Of a DNA stretch of 64,000 nucleotides, positions 38,130 through 58,300 are shown in pieces. Location: NCBI GenBank assembly GCA_904066235.2, contig CAJFCV020000003.1, positions 1,178,001 to 1,242,000 of the forward strand, written 5' to 3'. How positions within the stretch are numbered: position 1 is the first letter of the stretch; every line of letters starts with the position of its first letter. The DNA comes from Bursaphelenchus xylophilus. Its lineage: Eukaryota > Nematoda > Chromadorea > Rhabditida > Aphelenchoididae. The translations under genes and the position numbers were made by a program. Below the pieces are notes generated by a model. The model ran no database searches and had not been told where the DNA came from. It saw only the letters and a list, made by a program, of their open reading frames with translations.

Positions 38130-38845
38130 ATAACGTTCTTGTTGCACAATGCCAAAAAGTTTTTTGACTTCATTCGAGACCAAATTTGGTGTTATCACTC
38201 CAATTTCAGCTGAAAATTTTCGGTTATACCATCAAGTCACAAGCCACATCCTAGAATTTTGTTTCGATTTCCTAGATTTTGTCTCTTTTTTTCACCTCAA
38301 TTTTCCCCCCACAACACACTTGTATTATAATATTTTAGTATTATTACGCACTTCTTTCGTCAAGTCCATAAAAAAAGCGGGTTTTCCCGAAATTCCGACG
38401 TAAACTTGTTGTTAGGAGACGCGTACAGTTCGCTTCGAATGTTTTTTTGCATTCCCCTCGTTTCACAACTTTATATTCTTTATTTTCTCCCCGCTAGAAC
38501 GGTCATGAATCCTCGAATGGTGACAAAAACTTGCGTAAATTATTTTTTATTGTTTTCTAGGGTAAAACATAAGAATCGAGTGAAAATTCACGTCAAGAAA
38601 CACCTATATGTACATTGTAGCTGACGAACAGTTTGTTTGGCGGAAAACCCCATTGTACTTCCTGTTGAGCGCGTCATTTGTTTGCTTGAGGAGCATTATT
38701 ACACCTGTAGATGTAGCTATCATATACATGTATGTACATTAGGGTGGGTCGAAAAGTCTTGACATGTCTTCGCATTGTGTGGTCGACATCGCGAAGTGCC
38801 TTTGCGCGACCTTTTGGCATTTGAACTTCTTTCCATTTGTTATAT

Positions 38846-39277
38846 CAGTCTGTCGGGAAAACAATGTGGATTTGTCGCACCTTGGGGCCGCCCATTATCG
38901 CTTTGTGACGGCCTAGCCACGGCTGGAGATTTGGTACGCGACTGCGACAAGACGAGACGTATTGCTGCGAAAATCCACGTTATTTTCCCGACGGACTGTT
39001 AGAATACAGCCAGAAAGAGTCAGACGCAGTGACGGATCTGATCCGGTTGCAAAAAACGTGCCATTTTGCTTCTGGGAAGTATAAAAAAATGTGGCAAAAT
39101 GCCTCCCTCTCCATCTAAAAAAACTCCGTTCTGAAGGGTCCTCACAAAAAGTGCGGGCGCGCTTTTGAAATCGGAGTTTTTTCGCTTGGAGAGGGAGGTA
39201 TTTTGCCACATTTTTGATACTTCCCGGATGCAAAATGGCGCGTTTTTTGCCACTTGATCTGGTCCGCCACTGTATTT
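38846..39277. mobile_element. Family A MITE (38846-38998) and family B MITE (39026-39277)
   Basis: The A copy ends ATTTTCCCGACGGACTG. The B copy begins GCAGTGACGGATCTGATCC and ends GATCTGGTCCGCCACTGTA. They lie 27 bp apart. Confidence 0.87.
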
Positions 39278-39368
39278 GGGAGGTCTGACTGATATGTCTT
39301 TGTAAGATCCCTGCCAAAAGAAAATCCATCTTCTTTGCCTGTCAGATAGTTTTATAGTTTTACTCTAT

Positions 39369-39509
39369 CAGTCTGTCGGGAAAATAATATGGATTTGTCG
39401 CTGCTTGTAATCGTAGCGGCGACTAGGCGCGGTTGGCAATTTGTTGCGTTATTTTGGCAAGGCCAGAGATTTTGCTGCGACAATTCCACATTATTTTCCC
39501 GACAGACCG
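39369..39509. mobile_element. Family A MITE
   Basis: CAGTCTGTCGGGAAAATAAT and ATTATTTTCCCGACAGACCG are inverted ends. The centre has GGCGACTAGGCGCGG. Confidence 0.85.
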
Positions 39510-40154
39510 ATATAAAAATTGTGTCAAGTGTTCAAAACTTGCACTACCCTCTCTGTAAAACTTATTTTTCCTTGAATTTGATTCTACAATCATTTCAGCG
39601 ACATTTTAGACATCAAACTTTTCGTTTTAAGGTTTTATAGTCATCACTACTCCAAGGCTTCCTGATTTCTGGTCTTTCCCTAATATTTTCACCTTCCACA
39701 GAGTTTCCAAATTCGTCTCCGAAGACCTCCGACTATCGCCCTCCTCGAAACGGCCGCCAAAATAAGCGAATCCGGGAAACCGAAGCCCTTCTCGTTCCCC
39801 ATCGATAATCTTTGTTCCGGGGGACGGCGGGTCTGGGCGCGGATAAACCACTGCGCATAGGACAATGTCATGCGAGGAAAAACTCGAAAAATGGTGGACT
39901 CGAAATCCCCGAAAAGCTCTCGGGACGGAGCGAAGTTTTTTTCGGCGGGTCTTTTCGGTGTAAAACCCCCTAATGCGCCACGCCGAATGCCGGAGGAGGA
40001 GGTGGGGGGAAAAAGGCTGGACCCAGTGTTGGTTTTGTTTCGCGCTTACACTTTTTTTTCCACCGCTCAGATTTTTGCACTTCTCCTCGGCCCCTTTTTC
40101 GGAGGGGAGTGGAAATGGCTGCGGGGATTTTATAGGGAATTTTGGAGGTTTTAT
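39510..40154. other. GC-rich single-copy island without a clear gene
   Basis: About 39640-40130 is single-copy and GC-rich with long open frames on both strands (up to about 190 codons on the minus strand). Those frames run into neighbouring family A ends and show no recognisable domain, so they are not called as genes. Confidence 0.4.
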
Positions 40155-40409
40155 CAGTTTGTCGGGAAAATAATGTGGATCCGTTGCGTCTTGAGAAAAA
40201 TTTTTCTCCGACAAATCCACATTATTTTCCCGACAGACTGAGCGTTTCTAGACCAGTGCAAAGATAAATCAGTTTGTCGGGAAAATAATGTGGATTCGTA
40301 GCGCCTCAAGATCAACGATGTGCGACGGCATTTATGATCGCATCTCCAATTTTGCGACGAGGCGAGCAATTTTTCTCCGACAAATCCACATTATTTTCCC
40401 GACAGACTG
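40155..40409. mobile_element. Two adjacent family A MITEs
   Basis: Copies at 40155-40240 and 40270-40409 both start CAGTTTGTCGGGAAAATAAT and share the interior end ATTTTTCTCCGACAAATCC, so one probably arose from the other. Confidence 0.87.
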
Positions 40410-40449
40410 AGCGTTCTACAGAATAATGTAAACAGAGATAAACAGAAAT

Positions 40450-41020
40450 CAGGCTGTCGGGAAAATAATGAGCGAAATGTCGCTGCGCCGATCGCGTCGT
40501 TGAAGTGAAAAGCAATTTGATTTGGCCACAAAGACAATTCATTTTCTCGGCAGCGATGCGGTTTTCGCTGCGACAGAATTCTCATTATTTTCCCGACAGA
40601 CTGATAAATTCATTTTTTTTTGCAGTGTACCCTAAATTTTATCACTTTCGTTCTGATGATACAAGACATATGACAAAGTCTTAGTGAAAAATTTGCAGTA
40701 AAAATCGAGATTTTTAGCCCGAAAATTTGAAAAATCTCAAAAAAAAAATTGTCGATATTTGGTTTGAAAATTTCTGGATATATTACTAGTCGTATGTATA
40801 ACGTGTCTACAAAAAATCATGTTTTTCTGAGACGTATTCAAAAAGTTATAAACGAAAAATGTTTTACGTCCTTCCGACTCTCCTCGTTTTACGCAGTCTC
40901 TCTAAAAAGATCGGTCAATATCTCGGATCTGGCTGAAATTTGCGAGCTAAAACTTTCAGTGATTTACCTGTGATCTATTTCGAATAAGTGTGCCAAATTT
41001 GAAGCAAATCGAAGCAAAAC
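40450..41020. repeat. Composite unit: family A MITE plus family C variant, right copy (inverted)
   Basis: Reverse complement of 33640-34209: first the A copy (40450-40603), then TTTTTTTTGCAGTGTACCC, then the diverged C element to about 41020, ending CGAATAAGTGTGCCAAATTT. Confidence 0.88.
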
Positions 41021-42640
41021 TTATGGAGTACTATGCGCTGTAATATCATCACGTTATTCATACAATTTCTCAACGAATAACAAAAATTTGTGCATCGTAT
41101 TTTACAAATTGCTTTTTATTTCGTATTAACATTCCTGTGAGAGTAAAATAACGTTGGAACAAACCGAAAACCAAACGGAATGACGAGCTACGACAGAAAT
41201 CTCTAAAAATGGATTTTAAGCGTATAGTCTTGTTGTAATCAGCTTTAGCTGTTAGTAAATAGCATCTAAAGAGTTGTAAGATACAATGTGTAACAATAGA
41301 GAGGGATTTCAGCTTTGAATTTAGGATTTTTAAGGGGAAAAATGGATTTTTCTCCAAAAATCACGAAATTTTTTGATTTTTATATCAAAAATGAATAAAA
41401 ATAGGGTTGAAATGCGATCTAAATGGGTTTAAAATGCACCAGGTTTAATTATGATTATAAAACTAACCGTATTTTACCTTAAATTGCTATCTTTTCCTAG
41501 TATTTTCAACTTTCCTCCCCAAAATCCCTCATTTCCTCCTATTTCTCCTCAAGCCACGTGACCGCACGTCTAAATTTAACCTTTGGTCGTCCCGTCCTGG
41601 ATTAATTCCAATGTTCCCGACACTTAAGCCTCTTATTTTTTCATTTGACTAATTTTTACATTGTAATTTACATTTTTGACACTAAAATTGTACAAGAATC
41701 TAAATAAAGGGGATTAAAAATAAGTCTAGTTGTGAGGTCTATACAGATTACTAATTCTGCTAGAAGAGGCAATGTCATTTCCTCTTTCCAACTGGATTAT
41801 TGACCTCTAATTCAATGAAAATCGCAAAAGATTAGTAATTTTTGCGGTTATTTTCGGGATTTTCCACTTTTTGAGCTCTTAACAGGCCTGTAAATTGACA
41901 GTCAGAAATTTTCACGGGCTCCTGAGTGCATTACAATCATTTCTGACATTTTCCTGCAAATTTTCCGACATTCCCTAAATGTTGTGACATTTCGTCGAAT
42001 TTCGCGACGAAATGTCAACAAATTATTGGTTTCACACAAAGTTCTCGGAGCTTGTGCTGTGCAACGAAATGTGCACGAGTACACAACACCCACGGCATAG
42101 AACATTCATCACTTTCACGGTTTCGACTGGAAATGCCATTTTTTTCCAATTTTCAGCGGCTTAATGCCATTTTTTCGTTTCCCGTCTCGTTTTTTGTTAT
42201 TCCCGATGTTGTTTTCTATTCAAATAATATAAAGGAAGGTGCGGGGCACGTATCTCGACTTGAAGGAAGCAGAATATTAATGCCCTTTGTCGCAGAACGT
42301 GATTATATCGTCTTAGTCACAAAGGTTTATTTGATTAGACAATTTTAGGTAACTTAATATCTAAATCAACGTCCTTATTGGTTTAATTTCTTTTTGATGC
42401 CGTAAACAACGGTTTCCTCTGCATTTACAGGGATTTCTTTGCAGAATTTGGCAATTTTTTTATGTTATATTATCCATGGTAAGATTGATGTAATTTTCAT
42501 GCCGAAACCTTGTGTAATGTCCTCATTATGGCGTAATTCTCTGCGTAATTACTTGTTACACCTTGTAATTGATTTCAAAGTTCGGGTTGCCTGGAATTTT
42601 ACAACTTTACATTGAATTTTGTGCATGACACCATTGCTGC
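41021..42640. other. Intergenic region upstream of the CaMKK gene
   Basis: AT-rich and largely free of the repeat families. A short palindrome around 41985-42015 (ACATTTCGTCG ... CGACGAAATGT) is visible. It probably includes promoter sequence for the kinase gene. Confidence 0.45.
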
Positions 42641-42641
42641 C

Positions 42642-42648
42642 TATAAAA
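42642..42648 (+). promoter_or_regulatory. Possible TATA box of the CaMKK gene
   Basis: TATAAAA lies 48 bp before the chosen ATG. Because TTTGCAG sits directly before the ATG and suggests (trans-)splicing, the real transcription start may be further upstream. Confidence 0.3.
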
Positions 42649-42695
42649 TAAATAAAAATCCGCCAATTTTCTCGCCTAAAATACGTATTTGCAGA

Positions 42696-50292
<7,597 letters not shown>

Positions 50293-50472
50293 GTCTTGCC
50301 CCTTTCTGTATTTATTTTCGGGGTCCGTGACCCCCACTCACATTCCAAACAACCAACGGGTACCCCAATTTTCTAATCATAATTTTTTTTGATTTTTTAA
50401 TTTTTGTAAGTTAATAACTTTTTTTGCTGTACAATTTGACGGGCCAAATACGAAAAAGAATGAAGTAATATG

Positions 50473-50478
50473 AATAAA
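50473..50478 (+). promoter_or_regulatory. Polyadenylation signal of the CaMKK gene
   Basis: AATAAA lies 180 bp after the kinase stop codon, the first on this strand. Confidence 0.55.
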
Positions 50479-50768
50479 ACAGTGTATATTTTAATTTTAC
50501 ATGGGATTTGGAAAAAATTATTTTGATTTTTTTTTGTCGAAATTTGAGATTTTTTAAAAATTTTTTTCTAAAATAAGGTAAGTTTTGGTCAAAAAAGGTA
50601 AAATTTAGAGGTAAAACAAATAAAATTAATATTATTTTTTTGATAATAGCGGAATTTCAGAAAGAAAAATTTGATTTTTTACTCGAAATTCGAGGCATTT
50701 TCAATTTTTTTGATAAAAATACTAAAAAAGAAATAAAAATCAACTAAAAAAGTTTTAAAAATTAATAA

Positions 50769-50774
50769 TTTATT
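50769..50774 (-). promoter_or_regulatory. Polyadenylation signal of the CCCH gene
   Basis: AATAAA on the minus strand, 67 bp after the stop codon of the zinc-finger gene. Confidence 0.55.
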
Positions 50775-50840
50775 AAGTAAATAGTATATTAAACAATTAA
50801 TAATTAAATGGAAATCTATTAAATAGTAAAAAATTGAGAA

Positions 50841-53139
50841 TTATTGCCGTTTGAGGTGCATGAAAGTGCATTTCTCGCCGTATTTGCAGAAGCCTTTGGC
50901 AAAACGAGTGCATGGCCGGGTCTTGTGGACGAAGGGGTTCTGAAAAAGGTTTGATTAGTGTTGTAAGGGCATAATAATGAAATGTGAGAAAGAAAAAATT
51001 GATTTTTTCCTCGAAATTTGAGAGATTCTGAAATTTTTTTGACAAAAGATGCTAAAGTAAGGTGAATTTTTGTCGAAAAATTGTGAAATTGATATTAAAA
51101 CAGTATGAAATTAGTTTTTAAATAGTATTACAGTAAATTCCATAAAAGAAAAAATTGATTTTTTACTCGAAATTTGAGTTTTTGAGGGTTTTTTTAACAA
51201 ATGATGACTAAAATAAAGTGAATTTTTGTCGAAAAATGGTGAAATTGATATTTAAAAAGTATGAAATTAGCTTTTAAATAGTATTATAGTAAATTTCATA
51301 AAAGAAAAAATTGATTTTTTCCTCGAAATTTGAAAGTTTTCGAGATTTTTTTTTGACTAGAGTGATGACTAAGGTAAGGTGAATTTTTGTCGAAAAATTG
51401 TGAAATTGATATTAAAAAAGTATGAAATTAGTTTTTAAATAGTATTACAGTAAATTCCATAAAAGAAAAAATTGATTTTTTACTCGAAATTTGAGTTTTT
51501 GAGGGTTTTTTTAACAAATGATGACTAAAATAAAGTGAATTTTTGTCGAAAAATGGTGAAATTGATATTTAAAAAGTATGAAATTAGCTTTTAAATAGTA
51601 TTATAGTAAATTTCATAAAAGAAAAAATTGATTTTTTTCTCCAAATTTGAAAGTTTTTTGAATTTTTTTTTGACCTGATGTGATGACTAAAGTAAGATGA
51701 ATTTTCGTCGAAAAATGGTGAAATTGATATTTAAAAAGTATGAAATTAGTTTTTAAATAGTATTACAGTAAATTTCATAAAAGAAAAAATTGATTTTTTC
51801 CTCGAAATTTGAAAATTTTTGAGACTTTTTTGAAAAAAATCTCTAAAATAAGGTAATTTTTGATGAAAACATACCTAAAATGCTTCTAAAACCTTAAAAA
51901 ACTAACTCACCAAGATTCTCGGACTCCTCAATTCATTCTCTCCATGAGCGAACGCACACTTCTCTCCCCTCGGACAGGTTCCATCCTTCTCGAACGAGTT
52001 GCACATGGTGGTCTTGTAGTTGCGATAGAGCCGCTTCAACTTGAGCTGTCCGCAGCGAATGCGCTCTCGGAGTGCCGCGTCCTCTCGTTTGTTGGGCCGA
52101 AGAGTGAAGTTGGGCCACACCGGCTCATTCGGAGCCATCGGGAAGAAGCCGCCGTTCAGCAGCGGGATCACGGTCTTGACGTTCGGCGGAGGAATGTTGG
52201 TGAAGTTGACCGGTTGATAGGGGAAGGATGGAGGTGGACGAGAGTAGAGGGGGTTCTGAGAGAAGATTGGGGAAGGTTGGACCTGAAAAAACATATTTTT
52301 AGAAATGAAAAAAATGAAAATTTTTAAAAATCAAAAAATTTAGTTTTTTTTTTAATTTCCTTAAAATTTCAAGATTTTTTAGAAGATCAATATGTAATTT
52401 TATCCTAAATCAATCTATCAACACCTTATCTATACTTTAATGCCATAAAAATTTTGAAAATTCTTCAAAAAATATTTATATTATCTTAGGTCATCAAAAT
52501 TTTAAAAATCTCAAAAATAATTAAAAATTATAAAGCAGCTTTAGGCTATTTATATTCTAAAAAGCACATTAAATAGTAGCTTCCGACATTTTCCAACATT
52601 AATTTTACCAACAAATGACTGCACTGTGCCAAAAATTCAAAAAATGCACTGTGCGGGAAAAATTTTTAAAATTTCATAAAATCCTAGAAATTTTGGGGCA
52701 AATAATTTTTGAGATAAAGGTAAAACCTCTAAAATACTCTGAGTATGTCAAAAATATAACTTTACAAAGAAAAAATTAGAAAAAATGAAAAAATTTATCT
52801 GATGACCTAGTATAATATAAAGTGAACCCAAAAAGTGCCAAAAACTCGCAAAAATTATAAAAATATCGAACATAAAATAAAACTAAACTCTCTGCTCACC
52901 TTGTTCTCTCCTTTTTTCGGGCTCTCCATGGCCATATTGACACAGGACTTCAAGATTTCGTCCATGAAATCCTCTTCGCTGTTGACGGAAACTGGCGAGC
53001 TGGCTCTAGAGCTCTCGGACGTCACATCACCACTCGCTACTCCCGAATCAGATTCAGACGAGTCCTGAGCGGGCCTCAACGAGTATTCCCACACATCGAG
53101 CGAGTTCATGGGAGGGCAAACAAAGGTGAAGGCGGACAT
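50841..53139 (-). CDS. Tandem CCCH zinc-finger RNA-binding protein (TIS11/TTP-like)
   Basis: Exons 53139-52900, 52282-51911 and 50939-50841 are all in phase 0 and give 236 residues. Two CCCH fingers sit at the C-terminus. Finger 1 is C174-x8-C183-x5-C189-x3-H193, preceded by NYKTTM. Finger 2 is C214-x7-C222-x5-C228-x3-H232, preceded by HKTRP. The YKT and KTRPC lead-ins are those of the TIS11/TTP group, whose nematode members (POS-1, MEX-5, OMA-1 and relatives) bind U/A-rich 3' UTRs and control maternal mRNA. The N-terminal half is Ser/Glu-rich ([13 protein letters not shown]), followed by a Pro/Phe-rich section. The precise orthologue cannot be named. The start at 53139 is the first ATG downstream of a TATA box. 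Intron 2 consists of a tandem repeat. The gene is convergent with the CaMKK gene. Confidence 0.93.
50990..51860. repeat. Intronic tandem repeat, unit about 155-165 bp, five to six copies
   Basis: GAAAAAATTGATTTTT recurs at about 50994, 51149, 51304, 51469, 51624 and 51785. Each unit also has AATTTTTGTCGAAAAAT, GTGAAATTGATATT and AATAGTATTA. It fills intron 2 of the CCCH gene. Confidence 0.92.
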
Positions 53140-53239
53140 GTTCAAAGTTGGAAATAAGGTCGAAATCGAGTCCAAATAGAGGTCGAGATAAAACCAAATC
53201 GCTTGATCAAAGCTGATTGATGGATGAATAAGACCAGCT

Positions 53240-53250
53240 CTTATATATAG
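53240..53250 (-). promoter_or_regulatory. TATA box of the CCCH gene
   Basis: CTATATATAAG on the minus strand, about 105 bp before the chosen ATG, with no splice acceptor between. Confidence 0.5.
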
Positions 53251-53719
53251 CCGGAATTATTGCAGAATTTTTTGGGGAAGCGCAGAAATTCGCTGATTTT
53301 CGGCAAATTTTTCTTTGATTTAGAGCAGAAATTTGCGTAATAAAAGGGGCGGGACGAAAAATAGAATTAATTTACGGGGATTGCAGAGAAAATTAGAGGT
53401 GATAATCAAGAGTTTCAAGCCGATTTTTTTACATTTTTTTTTTGAATTTTTGAAATTTCTGTTTAATGACGTTTTAATTTTAAATTGAATTTTCCGACAC
53501 ATTGATCACATAATTTGCATAAATCATCAAGATTTTTAGTTCATAAAGTCTCATAAAATCTTTTAATTTTCCATTTTATAACTCAACAAACAACAAATCA
53601 AATATAAAAAATCCATCGTATAACTTGTCACACTACAATTTGAGCATTCAAATTTCGTTTTGGGGGCCTAAAATGGTTCTATAGGCGGCACAAGTGATCT
53701 TACAAGCATAGTAAGGCCA

Positions 53720-54035
53720 AATATTGAACCATCTTTGCAGCCGAGAGAGTACGCAAAAGTGGAGGGTGGTCAGAGAGGAAAACACTTTTTGGCCCTAACT
53801 TTGCCAGTTTCGTGCGAAAAAAATTGATTTTTTGTGGAAACACTACACACTACGGTAGAACTAGGCATGGAAATTTTCATTCCAAAATTCGCGAAAAAGT
53901 GGCATTTTTTCCATCTTTCGACTTAAAAATCTTGGTCGTTTCTGCAAAGCGCGAGCTAGCAGTCTCGCATATATCTTTTAAAAAATTATTCTAAATTTGT
54001 GCCAAGTTTCAGCAAAATCCGACATCGCATTTAGG
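53720..54035. mobile_element. Family C fragment between the CCCH and channel genes
   Basis: GCAGCCGAGAGAGTACGC, GGTCAGAGAGGAAAACACTT, CTGCAAAGCGCGAGCTAGCA and AAATTTGTGCCAAGTTTCA follow the order of family C, without intact ends. Confidence 0.8.
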
Positions 54036-55391
54036 ACTTTTCTTTGTCTGGCCGATCTCCTCATTTTCCGTGGTATCTCGAAAAAAAAGATCGCCGAATA
54101 TCTGAGCTGCCATTGCAAATATCCAGCTGAAATTTTCAGTGATTGATTTATGGTGTGTGCAGAGTGTGTATGCGAAATTTTGAGGACATCCAAACATTTC
54201 AGGGTATGCTAAAAAATCGAAATTTTTTGAAAATTTTAAAAATTTTTGGTTTTAAAAATCACCCAAAATTAGGTCATTTCTACTTTCCAGATCTTGACAA
54301 TGCTCTATTAAACAAAAAAATGCAATTCCAAGTCCATTCCATTGAGATTTCATAAACTTTATTAACCAATTCATCCATTTTCCGAGTGCGCGGACCGAAA
54401 AAAGGGAGGAAATTTGAAGAAAAAAATGTGAGGTGAAGACCCGTATTATTTGTGAAAACAGTCCAAAATGTAGAGTAGAATATTGAAAAATATTGAAAAC
54501 AATCTCGGGGGTTTCGTAAATACAGTGACATTTGCAGTTTTGGCACGAGAATTTTTTGGGGTTTGAGGATTTCGGGGGGAAATTTTTTGTGGAAATATCG
54601 CTCGATTTTGTCCGACATTTGTCTGACGTCATTCTAGAGACCGTATTTCAGCCTTCACAATTTTTTGTAACCGGCCAAAATGGCTAAAATTTTGATTTTT
54701 TATGAAAAAATATTGACTATTTTTTGAAAAATTTTCGTAATTTTCAAAAAATCCCGAAATTTTCCAAGAAAAAAATCAGCAGTTTTACATCAAATTTGGC
54801 ATGGTGATAGAGTAAGGTACCACCTGTAATAATCAAAAATAAAAATTTAATTTTTTGTCGTAAAATACGGCCTTTTTAGCCATAAAAAATTGAAGTTACT
54901 ACCAAAAATTTCCAATAAAAAAATCGGTATTTTTCGACAAAATTTCGTGCCGTAGTACACGATAATCCTATCTATGCTAATTCACAAAGAAAATTACACC
55001 TTTTCCTAGCAAATTCCAGTAAAATACGCGTTCAAAATTTCAATTTTAAGACACTTTCAAAAATTTCAATTTTTTCCAAGAAAAATCCGGTATTTTTTTC
55101 CAAAATTTGGCATGGCCATAGACTAAGGTCTTCTAAACAAGCTTTCAAAATCAAAGCTTTCTTTGTGAAATACGAGTGAAAAAATTCCCGAAAAAAAACT
55201 TCCCCCAAACCCTTCAAAACTCGAGTGAAAGAGACGAGAGAAACAGAGGATTTCCAAAAGTACCGACCCACTAAACTATTCTACAAAACAACCTTTCGGA
55301 TCACCGTCGTTCGTATTTACATCGGGTGGGGGGGAGGGACAGTGTGTGTGTGGAGCAACAGTCAACAAGGAAATAAGGTTAGGTTGGTTGG

Positions 55392-58300
55392 TCAGAGGGA
55401 TGTGTCGTCGTCGGGTGAGGCCAGGGCGCACACGGCGTCGGGGTCGGAGCTCTGCGTGGGCTCGCGGGATGCGGAGCGGTACAGGGAGCGGCGCTCGCCC
55501 GCCGACCCCGCCGGACTCAGCTCGCTGGGCAGCACGCTCATCGGCATGAACTTGGGGTTGATGTCGGGCGGAGACAGCGAGGTCTCGGGCAGAAGCGGGA
55601 GTCGCTCCTCGCTGGGAGCGGGCGCAAGGGTGTTGGGACGCTGAAAAGAAGCCGTTGTAAGAGTGGAAAAATCAATTTTTTGTGGAACTGGGACGCATGT
55701 CAATCCAGCGCATTTCCTGAACCGTTTCGAAACTTCGTATCGTTTTCATTGATTTAAAAGAGAGACGAAATGTCGCGAAATTATCGGCACTTTTTCTCGC
55801 CCGAAATAATTGCTTTTTCTCGAAAAGGAAGCAAAAAGATAAGAAAATGCTTTTTATCGGATAGTGACATTTCGTTTTGAACGAATCACCAAAAAGGGGC
55901 GGGAAATTTCTTCTTCTATTTGGATTGACGTGGGACGATTGGAGAAACCGAAAAGTATTACTTTTCTTCGATGCAAGTGTCGAAGTTAGGATAATCTAAG
56001 GTGCTGTTTTCGAAAGTGATTTATTTTTTTGATCTTTACTTTTTTCCTTAAGTAGTACTGTAAAGTAGTAATTTTTTGATTTTTTTTCATAAATACTCGA
56101 TTTACGGGTTTTCGATGGTGCAGCTTTCAAAATAAAAAAAATTAACAAGATTTTCGACTTCAGCAAGGTCGATTTCGACATTTGCATCGAAGAAAAATAA
56201 TACTTTTTGGTTTCCCCAATCGTCCAACTCCCATTTTTTGTATGGTCTCTCGAAAAAAAATATTACTGAAAATCTTGGCTGTAAGGAGATAGAGCAGTTG
56301 CCAAAGTGGCGGACCTGATCGAGTGACAAAAAACGCACCATTTTGCATCCGGGAAGTATCAAAAATGCAGCAAAATACCTCTCTTTCCAACTAAAAACTC
56401 CGGTTTGAAAGTTCCTTCACAAAAAGAACGGGCGCGCTTTTGAAACCTGAGCTTTTCAGTTGGAGGAGGTATTTTGCCATATTTGTGATACTTCCCAGAT
56501 GCAAAATAGTACGTTTTTTGCCCCTGGATCAGGTCCGCCAGTGTTGAAACTACTAGACCATTTCCAAACCCAAAATTTATATTACACTAGGCATGACCGA
56601 AAAAACCCGAAAAAATTTCTTTCCATTTTCCACCAAAATTTGCAAAGGTCTTCAAAATGCCCTCAAATCAACCACAAAAAAGATTTTACTGCTCTATCTC
56701 CGCCAAGATTTTCAACAACATTTTTTTCGAGAGAATATTCAAAAAGAGGAGACCGGCCAGACGAAACCCCAATCCTTTTTCTTCCTAAAAGTCAAAACAA
56801 ATAATCTCCAAAGCCCTTACCTGTGTACAGTTCCCAACTTTCACTGTGTTCGGCGTTCTAGAGGTCGAGTTTTGTTCGAGATCACCATTTCTGGAGGTTG
56901 GACCGGACATCGAAGAAGTGGCTCCACTTCTCTCGTTCAAATCGATTGTTAACGCATTCAGATGAGAGCTTCCGGCTAAAAATGTCAGATTTTTGGACGT
57001 ATTTTGCATTTAAAACATTATAAATCAAAATTTAGACTAAAGTAATAATTTTAATCTCAAAAAAAGTTCTTATGAGGAATAGTGCTTTGAAAAGGACTTA
57101 AATACCTCTAGAATTATATCAAAATTCCGCTGGATCAAAGAATTTACAGTTCAAATCCAAAAGTTTTAAAATGTTACCTAAAATAATATTTTTGATGTCT
57201 AAGCCAGCTAATTTTCTATCAATTCCAACTAAAATGGTCTAAAAAGACGGCAAATGTCCTCAAGCTTCTTTACTGTTACAGGCAATCCTAAATTTCAAGC
57301 AAAAACGAATAAAAATATTATACTTACTACTACTGCTAGCGGCCGTGCTCAGAGCTCCGGACAACCTGAGTAATCGAATGATCTCCTCGAAATCGGTGTT
57401 CATCTTGTTCTGCATTTGCGAGAGATGCCTAAAAACGAAAATTCAGGTTAATCAGTTCAATGGAAAATTTTTTCTCACCCTTCGATGTTATCCAACCTCT
57501 GGCTGAGGAAATTGTATCGATTCTCCTCATTTTCTTTTGCAAAAGTGACCGCTCGAGGTTGCCCTGGAAAAAGAAGAATATGAGGAGTATTTTGGAGGGG
57601 AACAAGACATTTTATTTATGGAGAAAGGCCTAGAAATTTGGCAATCACTGTATATCACATGTCTAGTATAAGATAGGCCTAAAAATAAGCAAAAATAACT
57701 CGGAAAATAATTTGCAAATGGCTTAAAATAAGTTTTAACACTCCTAGAATCCACAAAAAGTAAAACCGACGGATTCGTTGGCCTAAAAAACATAAAATTA
57801 TATTGCTCATGACATCAGATGTCCAAAACTCGATTTTTCCTCGTAAATTAACTACAAAGTTTAAAGAAACCGTCTCAAAAGCTCGGTAAAGGTCCCTATT
57901 ACAATTTTAGACACTCAAACACTTGTTAGTTTCCCCATTAGTACCCAAAAAATTGCGAAAAGTTACACAATCCAGCAAAAAGAAGGAAAAAACATTATGA
58001 AAGCGTTAGCGACAACAAAACCGAATAAAAAATTACATTTTTCGTTAGATGGAGTCGGCGACAAGCGGGGATGAGGTCGATCCGGGCGTAGCTGCAGACT
58101 CTGAGGCCGGGAATCCACATCGGCGTCGACTAAAAGAAGGGGTTCAGTCTCGCCGAAACTCCGAGAATCCGCCGAAGTTCGATGGGTTATGGGGGGATGA
58201 CCTGCAGCAAAGGGTAGGTAAAACAAGTTAGGCGAGGGTGAGAGAAGCAGGGAGAGAAAGTTTGCAACAAAAAAAACGACTTTTTTGACAAAAAAAAATT

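Noticed and set aside
39627..40220. 197-codon minus-strand frame
   Set aside because: It starts inside a family A element, overlaps open frames on the other strand in GC-rich DNA, and has no recognisable domain or splice-supported start.
14530..42600. Transposase or reverse transcriptase genes for the repeat families
   Set aside because: I looked for DDE, RT or helicase-like coding segments in the open frames and saw none; all elements here appear non-autonomous.
55225..55644. 139-codon plus-strand frame
   Set aside because: Antisense shadow of the last exon of the channel gene, whose minus-strand frame is supported by phase and homology.
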